Shown here piece by piece: positions 9,998 to 28,041 of a DNA stretch of 36,361 nt. Location: the NCBI GenBank assembly GCA_001986395.2, contig MQVO02000099.1, forward strand, positions 1 through 36,361, written 5' to 3'. The DNA comes from Irpex lacteus (taxonomy: Eukaryota > Basidiomycota > Agaricomycetes > Polyporales > Irpicaceae). Position numbers and translations under genes: made by a program. Numbering within the stretch: position 1 is the first letter of the stretch; each line of letters opens with the position of its first letter. The notes under the pieces were generated by a model. That model was given only the letters and a program-made list of their open reading frames with translations. It was not told the DNA's origin and did not search any database.

Positions 9998-11243
9998 CTA
10001 GCGGAAACAATCGGCTGGCGCACCATTGAGATTGAGAAGCATGGTGATCTGGAAGACAAGCCTTAGGAACAACTTATCCAGGGTAATAGAGTACGCACTG
10101 TCATAGGCACTGTCACGATCCAACTAATGATCCCGTACCCCACACCCTGAGAGGTCAGTGCCTTAAGAATGGAAGGTCGTTTGGATGGCAGAAGTGCTTC
10201 CTGCGTCTTTCGCAAACCGAAGATAGTCAATGCGAGTATTACAGAATCCCAGACTAGCGCTATTGCGATGATATACTAACATCAGGTCCGGGTTTAATAG
10301 ATTTCAAAGGAGCTGATACGTACTGTATACGTAGAAACCGGCAACTGCTCTCTCGAGCTCACTGGTAAGGATCACACATTTTGTGTGATGGGAGTTCCAT
10401 ACTGGTTTGACGGACAACACACCCACTGTTTAGTTGGAAAAGATGAGCATGTATGAACGGCACAGGCAAAGCGCAGCTTACTAAGGAGGGCATAGATGAA
10501 ATGTCCGAAGCAGCACATCATCATTGTTATCCGTATTGTGCGACAGTCTTGCCAGAGCATAAAACTGAACAGAATACGTTAGTTTTATAGGTAGGCAAAC
10601 CTCTGACCCTACGACACTTACGCTCGAAACCCAAGGTTGGCACTTGCTGCTACCACTGAGATGTTGCCGATGACCTGCGGGGTAGAAGAGTCGTCAGTGG
10701 GTGAGATGGTAGCACCGGTCAACGTTTGTCCCACCGTAGTTGCGCGTGGGAGGGCTATGAGACAATTTAACACTATCAGCTAGTGACACACACATCCTGG
10801 TTGAAATCGACGAACCAATGATTCTACACGATGCCACGATAGGGCTTGGAAGATGGACAAGAGTACAGCTATCATTGGATTGAGTTATGGTCTCAAGAGC
10901 GTCCAGCGAGTCACTCACACAAAAATAAGTGTGATAAATTGACCGTAACGTGCGACAAGATATGAAAACTGCAAGGAAAAGATAAGTTTGCGATCATGCC
11001 ACATAAAACTACCTTGAACTTACGTGTGTTGGCTTGAATGACATGCGGCCGGATAGAAGTGCGCCTTCTACAGCGTGCCAACTCTCCAAGAAGAACCAAC
11101 TAAAAAGAATACTAGGCATGAGCAAAATTACAAGGCATGGAAAGCTATACGACGTACAAGAAAATACCAAGCAAGAAGATGACCACTTTGGCGTAAATCG
11201 CCATGCACAGCATCAGGGTATCAGGGTGTTGCCAGTTGGCCAT
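9998..11243 (-). CDS. Uncharacterised multi-pass (probably 7-helix) membrane protein
   Basis: Nine small exons from the minus strand give an in-frame 236-residue model: 11243-11158, 11099-11024, 10968-10921, 10779-10735, 10674-10625, 10564-10482, 10425-10331, 10275-10099, 10048-9998. Segments recognisable from an unnamed Agaricomycete membrane-protein family: MANWQHPDTLMLCMAIYAKV at the start, FWFFLESWHAVEGALLSGR, YLVARYGQFITLIF, VIGNISVVAASANL, IYALLMGVLSVKPVW, ALVWDSVILALTIFGL and ITMLLNLN. Most segments are hydrophobic helices; no enzyme or receptor motif was seen. Weak points: exon 3 to 4 needs a GTGTGA donor and a 141-nt intron that holds a repeat copy (a GTGAGT donor and later acceptor fit the family better but cost a frameshift), and the exon 5 end is a GC donor or GTGTCG. 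The gene may therefore be damaged. Function unknown. Confidence 0.6.
10816..10923 (-). repeat. 108-bp dispersed repeat, copy 2, inside an intron
   Basis: About 88% identical to 7181-7288 and in the same orientation. It lies within the third intron (10780-10920) of the membrane-protein gene, and its minus-strand start nearly coincides with the splice donor. Confidence 0.85.
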
Positions 11244-11896
11244 GTTGCCTACACTGGTATTCTGCTAACGCTGAAGGAAAGGTGTTTAAGCCCACAGCGG
11301 GTCAAAGACTGTCGTAAATATCATACCACGAAATAGTTGTGAACTTTATACTCCAGAACTTTACCCTCTACACTTCCGCTGCGCAGTCACCTTAGATACA
11401 TAGAACGAAGGATGTTTGGTTGTTCGTCAAGCCAAATGTCGGTTATATAGCGGCCCTTAGGCCATTTTGATAAACTTCCAGAGAAGTGCCATATCCTGTC
11501 AACTCGCTGCCAGCCCAGAAGGGTGCCCGTCGATGAAACCATACAGTTCGAATACCGGGATCACCAAATCCCGGCGGGACGGATATGTCTAGGAAGCCAG
11601 TCGTTGTTTCGGGACCTCGTAAGTGTCACAGACAAATGTAAACCTGCGATACGCGAGTCGTTTAGTCGGAGCCACCGGAAAACACAATTCAAACCTTTGG
11701 ACAGAGGAACCAGTTAGCGGCGATGGAAACAGACCCGGCGATGCGAAAGACCCACCTTGGAGCTCGGATCCAGAGCAACGGTCGATGGCAAGGGGTGTGA
11801 GGAATGATTTGCACGTCAAAATTTCAGCACAACAACTAGTACAATCGACAGTATACCCTATAGCTTATTTCGTTTTATCAGGAAGCCCGTAACCCT
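11244..11896. other. Intergenic region upstream of membrane-protein gene
   Basis: About 650 bp between the start of the membrane-protein gene and the end of the prolyl-tRNA synthetase gene. Only short open frames; one (11523-11717 plus) has a weak likeness to a P450 fragment, which I do not trust. No TATA box was recognised. Confidence 0.4.
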
Positions 11897-14654
<2,758 letters not shown>

Positions 14655-14879
14655 TCAGCACAGTGAGCACACCCCCTGCCAGCAAACGTGGTCGTTCACG
14701 CAAAGGTCAGATCACGCTAATCGAAATCTGACCGGGCGGCACACAGTCCCTGACTGTTACGACCCCCGTAAACACCCAGCATGTCGTAAAGGGCAAATAG
14801 AGCGGGAGAATGGATTATAGTGTTTACTTCTACGTGTTCATTACATGGGGTGTATGGTACGACTGTGTCTAGGACGAAT

Positions 14880-18906
<4,027 letters not shown>

Positions 18907-19412
18907 CAGTCTGCCTGTGAGTTACACAGTGCACCCTGTACACAACACCGTGCTTCAGGTGAACAAGATGAGCTGGAAGACGGAAACAATTTCGTTACAA
19001 GTACTTGCGTGAATATCATGACGCGCTTCAAGAATTGGCAGAGGTCCCGGTGGTTCCCACGGGGTCCGACTGCACCTCACCGATGATTGTCTTCGTACAG
19101 TGCTGAGTTAGGGCTCTTTTCCGCCACAATAAATTTGCTTGTGTACTGTACAACTGAAATCCACTAGATTCCAACATGCAAGGCATTAATTGCCTAATTC
19201 TGAATCCACTGGCCACTACTACAATGAGCGCCTAGAGCACGAGTTCCACGTGATGGACGCGAGCGCATTATTTTGCCGTGTTTGTTGCCAGGTGTTGAAC
19301 AAAACGGGGCTTGTGACGCTGGCCGGGTTCACCTCCTCCTTCTTCCTCGACCTCCTCTCTTCATAAAACAACTTGTATGTTATTATATTAAACAGCTTAA
19401 GAGCACGTCTAC
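18907..19412. promoter_or_regulatory. Divergent promoter region, synthetase and cyclin
   Basis: 506 bp between two genes read outward, so it must hold both promoters. An AT-rich stretch (TATTATATTAAAC at about 19380) lies 30 bp before the cyclin ATG. No other element was recognised with confidence. Confidence 0.5.
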
Positions 19413-21446
19413 ATGTCTTCCCAAGTTCCAGTAAGCTTTTCATCAAAAAAATCCACAAGTCGCGAGCTCACCATGTCGTTGCGCAGGTGCGACGGACGAC
19501 ACGGACAACCCGTACCACCGTCGTAAAAGACAAGGAAAATGCAGTGACCAGACCGCTCAGAACAACCCGCGCGAAACCCCCCTCCACCTCCCACGCAGCC
19601 CCCGCCGACGCAAAGCCAGCTCCCGTAACCCGCGCGGCCGCGTCCACCGCTGCCACCAGGGCGAAGAGTCTCGCCGCCGCATCAGAACTCGCACAGTCAA
19701 AACGGAAGCGTGAGGCTCTCGGAGAAGTCGCGAGGCCTGCAGCCAATGTCAGGCGGGATGCGCACAAAGACTCGGCGGCCGGAACCGACCTCAAGGGCAA
19801 AGCGAAGGCAAAGGACACCTTCGACGGCGTTGTGCTCAAGAAGCCTGCTTCTTCCGCTAAACCTCCCTCCACCACCAGACAGTCTCTGCGTAGTGCTTCC
19901 GTCAAGCCGCCATCGTCGGCTGGTACCACGGTTCGTCGTGGCCGGAGTGCGGCCGCACAGGAGCAGCCCGTAAAACCCGCTAAGCCACAGCTCGAGGAAC
20001 TCAAGGAAGAGGAGGAAGAGGAGTACGTAGAAGTACGGCCGCGTCGCGATGCTCGCGATGAGAACGCGATGGCCATCGATGGCCCTCACCATGTCGCTCC
20101 TGTTCCAGCACCCCGTCGCCTCAACGTCGCGCGGTCCTCTGTGGCTGTTACTAACACTCGTGTCCAGATACAGAAACGCGTTTACCAGGCCTCGAAGGTC
20201 GTAGTAGAGGAGCGTGATGAGGAGGAGGTGTACCGTGCCTACAAGAAGCGTCGTACTTCTTCCGAGGCACCGGAGGATGCTGAGGTGGAGCGCGCAGAAG
20301 TAGAAGAGGAGGTAGATGAAGCTGACCCTGAGGGTGACCAGTGGGACGATCTCGACGCTGACGATGCGGACGACCCGCTCATGGTCAGCGAGTACGTCCA
20401 GGACATCTTCAACTACTTGAAGGAGGTCGAGGTACGCGTTTCCCATCTTCTCTCACGCACACCCGAATTTATCTCGCGAGCAGCTCACCACCATGCCGAA
20501 CCCTCACTACATGGAGATGCAGAAGGATCTGGCATGGAAGATGCGAGGCATCCTCATCGACTGGCTCATCCAGGTACACTCCCGCTTCCGCCTGCTGCCC
20601 GAGACGCTGTTCCTCTGCGTGAACATCATCGACCGCTTCCTCTCCCAGCGCGTCGTCTCCCTCGCCAAGCTCCAGCTCGTCGGGATCACCTGCATGTTCA
20701 TCGCCGCAAAGGTCGAAGAGGTCGTTGCCCCCAGCGCCACGAACTTCCTCTACTGCGCCGACGCCTCGTACTCGGAGGTCGAGATCCTTCAAGCTGAACG
20801 CTACGTCCTTAAGACACTCGACTGGAACATGAGCTACCCGAACCCGATTCACTTCTTGCGACGGGTAAGCAAGGCGGACGAGTATAATGTCCATGTGCGG
20901 ACGATCGCCAAGTATTTGCTCGAGATTCAGTGTCTAGAGTGGCGCTTGATAGCAGCTCCCCCCTCCCTCATGGCCGCAGCCTCCATCTGGCTTGCACGGC
21001 TGGTCCTCGGTCTGGCAGATTGGGTACGTTCATCTATCGGTTTCTGAATAGACGCAGCTTCTGACGTGTCGCGCAGACTCCCAACCTTGCCCACTATTCG
21101 TCGTACTCAGAGAGCCAGATCGTCCCGACGGCGAACCTGATGCTCAACTTTATTCTGAAGGCCAACACGACCACCTCGTTCTACAACAAGTACGCCAGGA
21201 AGAAATTCTTGAAGGTGCGTTCCCTCACGTTCACCCCTTTCTACTCTACTCGGCCACTGACGTTGCGATTTGCAGGCTAGTGTATTCGTACAGGAATGGG
21301 CGTTGTCCAATTGGGACGCGGGCACTCAGATCTCTCTGAAAGACGAGCTCCCGAGGCTGAAGGCTATGATCCGCGCTACCCGAGAGCGAGAGTCGCTAGA
21401 GGTCCCTCTGGAGGAACCTGGAAGTCACGGATACGAGGACGTATAG
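19413..21446 (+). CDS. B-type (mitotic) cyclin
   Basis: Regulatory subunit of Cdk1 for entry into mitosis. Exons 19413-19430, 19487-20431, 20484-21023, 21077-21214, 21276-21446 give 603 residues. The six-codon first exon (MSSQVP) is supported by a good donor and continuing frame. The N-terminal 320 residues are disordered, rich in Ala, Pro, Lys and Arg, with acidic runs. They carry two APC/C degradation signals: a KEN box at residues 22-24 and a D-box REALGEVAR at 81-89 (RxALGxV form; the usual final Asn is Arg). The cyclin core starts near 325: MRGILIDWLIQVHSRF (341-356) is the MRAIL-type first helix, followed by LPETLFLCVNIIDRFLS and GITCMFIAAKVEE. The C-terminal cyclin box runs from about 430, with LMAAASIWLAR and FYNKYARKKFLKASVF. 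No lesion. Confidence 0.93.
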
Positions 21447-22483
21447 AATACCCAATCAATCACACTATGCCCGATCCATGGACTGATAAGTCATGCCCGT
21501 TTGTTTGTTCTGCACCCCCATACGCCCATCCCATACGTTACGCAACGTCATACGCATCTGGACAGTTCGTCGCCCCTGGACGGCTTTCGCATACGCATCC
21601 TATCGCATGTTCACCCACAATCCCAATCCAACTCTCAATTCCAACACACTTTCCACCTTTTACGTTTCTTTCGTTGTCCAATTGTTTTCACTCTTCATTT
21701 ATACTTGTCGCCCCCTGTTTTCCTCCCACCCTCCCCTTCTCTCCCTTTCCTTACCCGTTTATACATCACTACCCGACTTTCCTCCACCCCCAATCCCTTT
21801 CCTGGTCCCGAGTCGTAGTCGTCGTCGTACCCATTCACCCCACACCACCTCATCAATCCATCGTTCACGCCACGCCACCCCACTTCACATCGACGACTAC
21901 GACTGCGACTACACCATCCCATCCATCCCATCTGATTCACTTCAATGTTTAAACGTTACCTTTATCCTTTCCCTTCAGCCTTCTCCTGTTCCGCTCCGTT
22001 GCCACTCTCCCCTCCCAACCACACCCATCCACTCTCACAACACACGCTTATTATTCGCCGTCGACAACGCATAATCGAGTATGGTTCGCTTGCTTTGTAC
22101 AAATCGAATTGAATCCAATCCAGTCCAATCCAATCCGATCCGATATGTCCGTGAGGCTGATGTGGCGTCTCAGGTAGGTATGCTGTTGAGTGATAAAGAG
22201 TGATAGCGGTGTGGCCTATGGCCAGTTCATGCGCGGTTGAGCGTGTTTCGTGTTGGGTAGTCCGCCGAAAGGTATAGACTCTCTTCTCTATTTCTCCATC
22301 ATGTCCTCTTCTTCCTGAATCTTGAAATGCAACGATCGTTCAATCTTGTTCATTCTCTCTCATCCATGGCCACTACTGTATATTGAGCGCTTATGCGTGA
22401 CGGAGTACACTTTAATCTTTCACTTTGACCACCACAAACGAAATCGGAAGCTGCGAAACGCGTGAGCCTCACAGAGAACCAGG
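21447..22483. other. Intergenic region, pyrimidine-rich plus strand
   Basis: About 1 kb without a gene. From roughly 21590 to 22050 the plus strand is mostly C and T with very few G; open frames there are low-complexity artefacts. At 22111-22146 the pentamer ATCCA and variants (GATCC) repeat and give several CCAAT motifs. The region should hold the cyclin 3' UTR and the promoter of the next gene. Confidence 0.55.
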
Positions 22484-23538
22484 ATGCAGCCAGAACAGGG
22501 AAAGGAAGACCTGAGCGACTCAGAGGACGATCCGGACTATGTACCTCCTGCAGATGCTGACCATGGTTAGTATGTCGTGAAAGCCGTGCTTATTCTCGTG
22601 TTTGTCCAGTACTTTGCTAACTAGACAGACTGGGTGTATGTATAGATTCCGAGGGCTCGGATGACGGCGACGAACGAGATGCGAAACGAGTGAAGACTTC
22701 TCCGCAGGTCACGGAAGAGGAGGAGGCGGAGAAGAAGAGGTGTGTTGGTGTTTCTTTCCTTTCCGCGTCCGAGCCGTCTTTAGTATTCTTATGTGGTCTA
22801 CTACAAACTACTCAGAGCACGCGAAGCACTATGGGCCTCGTTCCGAGCGTCCGTTTCCCAGCCCTCCAGCTCTACCTCTCGACCAACGCAGCCGAAACTA
22901 GTGAAGATAGAGAAGCGGTATCGCTACGCTGGCGAGGAAGTCATGTAAGTCATGTACCCGTACTTATTTTTGTCCGGGTGGTGTGTGGTGATGTGCTTGA
23001 CGATTTACTAGTTCTTGTTTTTCGGCGACTGTGCAGAGAGGTTGTAGAAGTACCGGAAGACTCGGAGGAGGCTAAGAAGTGGCCGCTTTGGAAGCCTCCG
23101 GCGACGGACGGAGACGACTTAAAGACGGAACCCGCAGGCGTTGGTGCTCCAACCTCTGGTACTACGACCAACGGACAGCCAACATCTACGACAGGTCCTT
23201 CAGAGCCCTTCGCTTCACCATCATCGTCATCATCGAAACCTACTCCTACTGCTACTTCTGACAAACTGCCCAAACGGCCAGGTCCTCGAAAACCCAAGAC
23301 GAAACTAGCTCCGTTGCCAGAGCCCGCCAAAGCCAAGAAGCTAACTACGCTGGACAAGTCCGCCATGGATTGGAAAGCGCATGTCTCTACTGCTCCAGAT
23401 ACGGCTCTGCGAGACGAGCTGGAGGCTAATAGGCGTGGTGGTGGATATCTGGAGAAGGTAGAGTTTTTGCAACGCGTGGGGGAGCGGAAGGACGAGACGT
23501 TTGAGGCCAATAAGGCGACTAAACGGAGACGTGCATGA
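22484..23538 (+). CDS. SWC5: BCNT-domain protein, SWC5-type subunit of SWR1 complex
   Basis: SWC5 (animal CFDP1) is needed for the SWR1 remodeller to exchange H2A.Z into nucleosomes. Four exons (22484-22565, 22646-22739, 22816-22944, 23037-23538) join in frame to 268 residues. The N-terminus is strongly acidic (DLSDSEDDPDY, DSEGSDDGDE), as in the family, where it binds H2A-H2B. The middle is Ser/Thr/Pro-rich linker. The C-terminal BCNT domain is clear at about 200-268: KKLTTLDKSAMDWKAHV, ALRDELEANRRGGGYLEK, VEFLQRVGERK. It ends in a basic tail. It is convergent with the nitrate reductase, 167 bp apart. The assignment rests on the C-terminal domain and acidic head. Confidence 0.9.
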
Positions 23539-23705
23539 GTGAGTGGTGTGGATTCTACCGTTGTCCTGTCAACTCATCGTCTGGTGTAGTTTCACATCCA
23601 GATTTCTGCTGCATCCTTCAATCCTCATTCTATTGTACTGCATATACCGTAACTATATTCATAGCCATTTACTCAATTGTATACATCACAACCCGCCAAT
23701 GGTGA

Positions 23706-26700
23706 CTAGAACCCGAAGATGTTCTTGCCCTGTTCAAAGCCAATCTTCTCCAGACCAGGAATAGCGCCCTTCTCTATAAGACCAGGAGGACCACATAACA
23801 AGGTCACAACAGCACCATCGTCCGGTGCATAGAAGTTGTCCCTCCTGTAACCGATGGTGAGTACCTGACCGGAATAGTGTAGGAGCAAATTGTGAGACTG
23901 ACATAAGTTGCTCGCACAGATGCCCTTCGCCATATTTCCAATTTTCGTCTTCCGGGGCCTTGGACACAGCATGCCACAGCTTGAACCTGCCCTTGAATTG
24001 ATCTGCGTACTTGTCGAGTTCCTCTCTGAGAAGGATGTCGTCACATGCCTTGTTACTGAAACATTATTAGCCACGCTAACAACGTGCACGGAGGTAAATT
24101 AGGAATGCTTGAGCTGCTTACCAGTCGATCATACTAATCTTGGTTGCGTCTTCCTCATCCGACAGAATGGCACGAATCAACTGCCAGTGAGGCGTGATAC
24201 CCGTTCCACCAGCGACTAGGTTGATCTGGCGAATACATGACATCAGTAAGTGGATGAAAACCGAAAGGACACTCGAACTTTCACGACCCTCACCTTCTCA
24301 AAATGATACTCATGCCCGTCGATCTCAAACTCGCCCTTCCCCTTATAATGTATCTCCCCCACCGGACCCCTCACATCAATCTCCTCTCCGTGCTTCATAC
24401 AATCCAGATAATTACTAATTAACCCGCCAGGTGGGAAAGGCCCTTCCTCGGTCGGAAAATACGTCTTTACACACAGCGTAAACGTCCCGTCTTCCTCGCT
24501 GGGGAGGACAGGCGCAATGGGTGTGTACGCGCGAACAACCGCTTGGTTGTTGAAGTGCACGGAAATCATGACGTGCTTCCCGATATCTAGCTTGAAAGAG
24601 CCGCTGCCATCGTCTTCGGGAAGTTTGAACTGGTATGTGCTGAAAGGAATGAGAACGAAGAAGGGTAGTTTAGTGGTAAAAGCATACCGCGTATCATGCG
24701 AAACCTCCGTCCTCTTGATCAACACCGCTCGCGTAAAGTTGTCCGGTTGCAACGTCAACCCCTGTCGTGCCTGTTTGACCTTCGCTAGAGCATGTGCTGC
24801 ACGTTCAGCGTCCTTTTTCATTTCTTGGACGGCTTCATCCGTCAAGACACCAATGAGGCATTCATCCCGTTTGGAGTTGGCATCTTTACGGATAGGGGTC
24901 AGCATGAGAGTTGACATGTGGGGGGTAAAAGCACCCACAGTCGTCGTGAATCTGCTTGTACTGTATGACAGAAACCAGCATCAGGTTTATGGACTCGCCG
25001 TAAAGTATATAGATACTAACCTGGATAGTCGTTTCCACGGTGGCCTTCCCCGCAACACCCAACAATGCCGATGCTCCACCAGGATGCCAATCCAACACAC
25101 TCGTCACGTCGTACACCTTATTCTCAATGATCAACCATGCTGCCTCTCCATTCTGGCCATCGTGCTTCGCGATCTCCTCTAGCGAAAAAGTTTTAATCTT
25201 CTCTTCCGAAGTGCTATATCCGGAGTCTGAGCCGGAATGAGATGATTCAGACGAAGATGGTGGCTCTTGAGGTCGCATCCACCCATCGTCCTCTTTGCGA
25301 TTGGTGACGGGATGCTTGAAAAGAACGCCCCTACTCCGGGTGCCTTCGTCCTCCTGGATGACAAAGCGAATACGATACCAGGAATTACTACCGGTGGGCA
25401 ATATTAGCCAATATCATTATACCGTAGAAACACACGTACTTCATCATACCCAGCATATTCCTACAGATACTCAGGTTAACTTGATTAAATTCACCACCAG
25501 TTGTGCACGCACCAAGCAATATTTTCTGGCTGGACCTGGAACCTAGCATCTGTAGCCCTCGTACAAATCTCCTCTGCTTCCGCCAGCTCCTGGAGAGGAA
25601 TTTCGCATGACCAGAAAATCCAGGCCCATTGTTTCTCTCCGTGTCTGCATTACGTGCACGTAGTAAGCCATTGTCACGGCACACTTGCAGCGTCATCAAG
25701 AGGGCCAGAACTCACCTCAGTGGCTTGCTTACGTACTGCTTGAAACAGTACTTCCAGCTCCTCCCGCCATCCAGAGTCACCTCAACACGAGCGATCTCTG
25801 TTCCTCCTCCATTATACGCAAATCCTTGTACCGTGTATATCTTGCTTTTCGCATCGCCTGAATCAGAGGAAGAGGGGAGTTCAATAAATTCGTTGTGAGA
25901 CGGTTTACAGATGACGGATTGCAGGGTCTATGAGGAAAGGGATGACGTTAGCGGTCGGTTCGGACGCCGAGCTTAGTGCCACTGACCTGCTCGTAACATG
26001 CAGTGTTCTCATGGTGATAAAACATCGACGCTAGAGGATCTTCCCGGGTGGTGATGAACGAGGGGAGGACACGGTTATCCCATATGTCTGTTGAAGGCCA
26101 TGAGCGTGAGGATAACGTGGTCAGAGGAATAATAACGAACGGTAGTGGGAGTTATTCGGCTCTTTCGTAATCCATATCTTTGAGGTAACAATGGTAAGCT
26201 TTTACTCCGAATCATGATGAGAATGTGACAATGCAACTAACCTTATGGACCCATTTGACCTGCCGTCCACCGACATAGCCCTTCGAGGCCCAACAACGGT
26301 CTGATCAGCAAGGCCCCATACCTTGCAGAAGGCGGTAGGCTTACAGGTATAATCACCCTCAGAGGCTAACGCATGGTTGGCAGCCGCACATCAGTGTCAC
26401 GCTCTATCGATAGCGGTAGTGCAGACACTCACGTATCCATGATCAGGATGCAAAACCCTTCCGTTCATCCCAAACGCAAGCATCACGTCGTTCGTCTGAT
26501 CCATCACGTGAATAAGCGGAATCGAGGTTGCGTAGTATCCCTCCGAGCAGTTATCTGCGCCTATAAGAAGTAGAGGCGGGGTCAGTGACATGAGAATAAC
26601 GAGGAGAAGGGTAGTAGTATAGACCTTCAAAATTGACAAACCAACGCTCATGATCTGGTTGGTCTTGTAGTCCGCTGGCAAGGAGTACATCGCGAACAAA

Positions 26701-28041
26701 GACTCCACGCCAGACGCAGGTTGAGACTCCTAAAAATGAAGATCTCGTATCTACTATCTGTATGCGCCGAAAGAAAGCTGGTAAGGCGTACCTGAAGCAG
26801 AGAAGCTGATGCCGCTAGACTGTTTCGTCATGCTCATCTCCTTTCGTCTATCTATATCAGTCGATATTCAGCTCAACCGAACATGGCAGTCGACGGAGAA
26901 GACAAGCGCACTTCCATCACACGCGAAGGTAATAGGCATCTCCACGATTTTGAACCGGTCTCCGCCAGCGAGCTCGTCCATAGCCCAATTCTTCGGATCA
27001 GCAATCAGCTCTGGAGGATCTGAGAACACGGCGAGTCGATGCGTCTCCCAATTCAGTTGGGGGACAGGACCGTGGCTGCGCGCGTAGTGGAGTTTGGTAG
27101 GCGTGATGATTCCGGCTTCAAAGAGGTCCTGAAGGTCGACTTCTGCATTGAGAGGATGCGGGCCTGCGAGGCGGACGAGTTGTTCTGAGCGAGGTACCCA
27201 GGAGTCGGGGGTCATCCTGCGTATATGCGTCTACCTCAGTGATGAGACATCATGTTAAAGGGTGCATACACTCACTGGTCTTCGATGCTTAGCCGGCTCT
27301 CAAGTTGTTGTAGGGCCGTCGAGTCTAAAGGCTTGAGCTCGCCATCGGGTTTGGCCACATTATTCTCAAAGTTGCGTCTCGTCTCCATTTCCTCCAGTAG
27401 TCTGTCGCGCATCTTCTGTTCCTCGCTTGACAACTGCGGTTGGACCTTTGTACCCTTCGCCGACGGCTCGTCATCTTTAGCCTCATCTGCTTTCTTCCCT
27501 GGCCACTTTTGCTTCCCAAACGCGTCAGACGCGATTGGGAGAACGTATCGGGCGAAGGCGTGATTCTTTTGGTAGGGAGGGCACGTTATACATAGCGGGA
27601 TGCGGGGAGCTTTTACTACGTACCTTGGGATGCAAAAGCTTGTAGCTTCACGTCGATTGGTAACATGAGCGTTTGCCACTAGACTGGGGAGCATCTGAAC
27701 ACTCACTCCGGCACTGCGTTCTTCACGTCTCGGACACTGACAACCTTACTTCCGTCTTCTAAAGCATGTTCCCAATCCACCTGTTCTCTATCTCTAACGC
27801 TTGAATCATCCCGCTTCGGGCGATGGCTTTCGGACTCCTGCTCGTCGGCCGCATCTTGATGCTTGCCAGAAGTACCTGCCTTCCTGTCATGACCTCCTGC
27901 GCGTGAGAGAGGGTCATGTCGGCGAATCCTGTCGGAACCTCCGCGGGCAGCAGCCTGTTCGTAGAACGCGGGGTCTTTGAGTGACACGACATGGTCTTTC
28001 GCCCACGGGGGTTCAATGAGCTGTTCTGTCCAGTGAGGCAT
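23706..28041 (-). CDS. niaD: Nitrate reductase [NAD(P)H], assimilatory
   Basis: Reduces nitrate to nitrite in the cytosol. About twenty exons on the minus strand. Domains in order: Mo-molybdopterin (about 27216-26190) starting TPDSWVPRSEQLVRLAGPHP, with the Mo-ligand Cys in FACDGNRRKEMSM and with GVSTCVWRGVFVRDVLLASG; dimerisation domain (about 26190-25370) ending NMLGMMNNSWYRIRF; cytochrome b5 (about 25210-24880) with heme His in LDWHPGG and IHDDYA; FAD domain (about 24870-24290) with RAYTPIAP; NAD(P)H domain (about 24270-23706) with LVAGGTGITPHWQLI and CGPPG, ending NIFGF. These introns rejoin in phase. The start (ATG 28041) and exons before 27276 are less sure: a charged, unconserved N-terminal extension whose intron between about 27710 and 27570 has no clean in-phase solution. 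No nitrite reductase or nitrate transporter gene is in the window. Confidence 0.93.

Noticed and set aside
7181..10923. The two 108-bp repeats as long terminal repeats of a retrotransposon
   Set aside because: The 3.5 kb between them holds an intact GST, a separate element and a membrane-protein gene, no reverse transcriptase or integrase, and the repeats are too short and lack TG..CA ends.
11523..11717. Plus-strand frame with a P450-like HQIPAG piece
   Set aside because: Only a few residues agree and no flanking P450 motif can be found in any frame.
19697..20446. 249-codon minus-strand frame opposite the cyclin
   Set aside because: Mirror frame of a GC-rich, low-complexity cyclin exon; it has no recognisable motif.
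21296..22074. Long plus-strand frames after the cyclin
   Set aside because: They follow from the C/T-rich, stop-poor composition; the cyclin exon ends at 21446 and nothing is conserved beyond.
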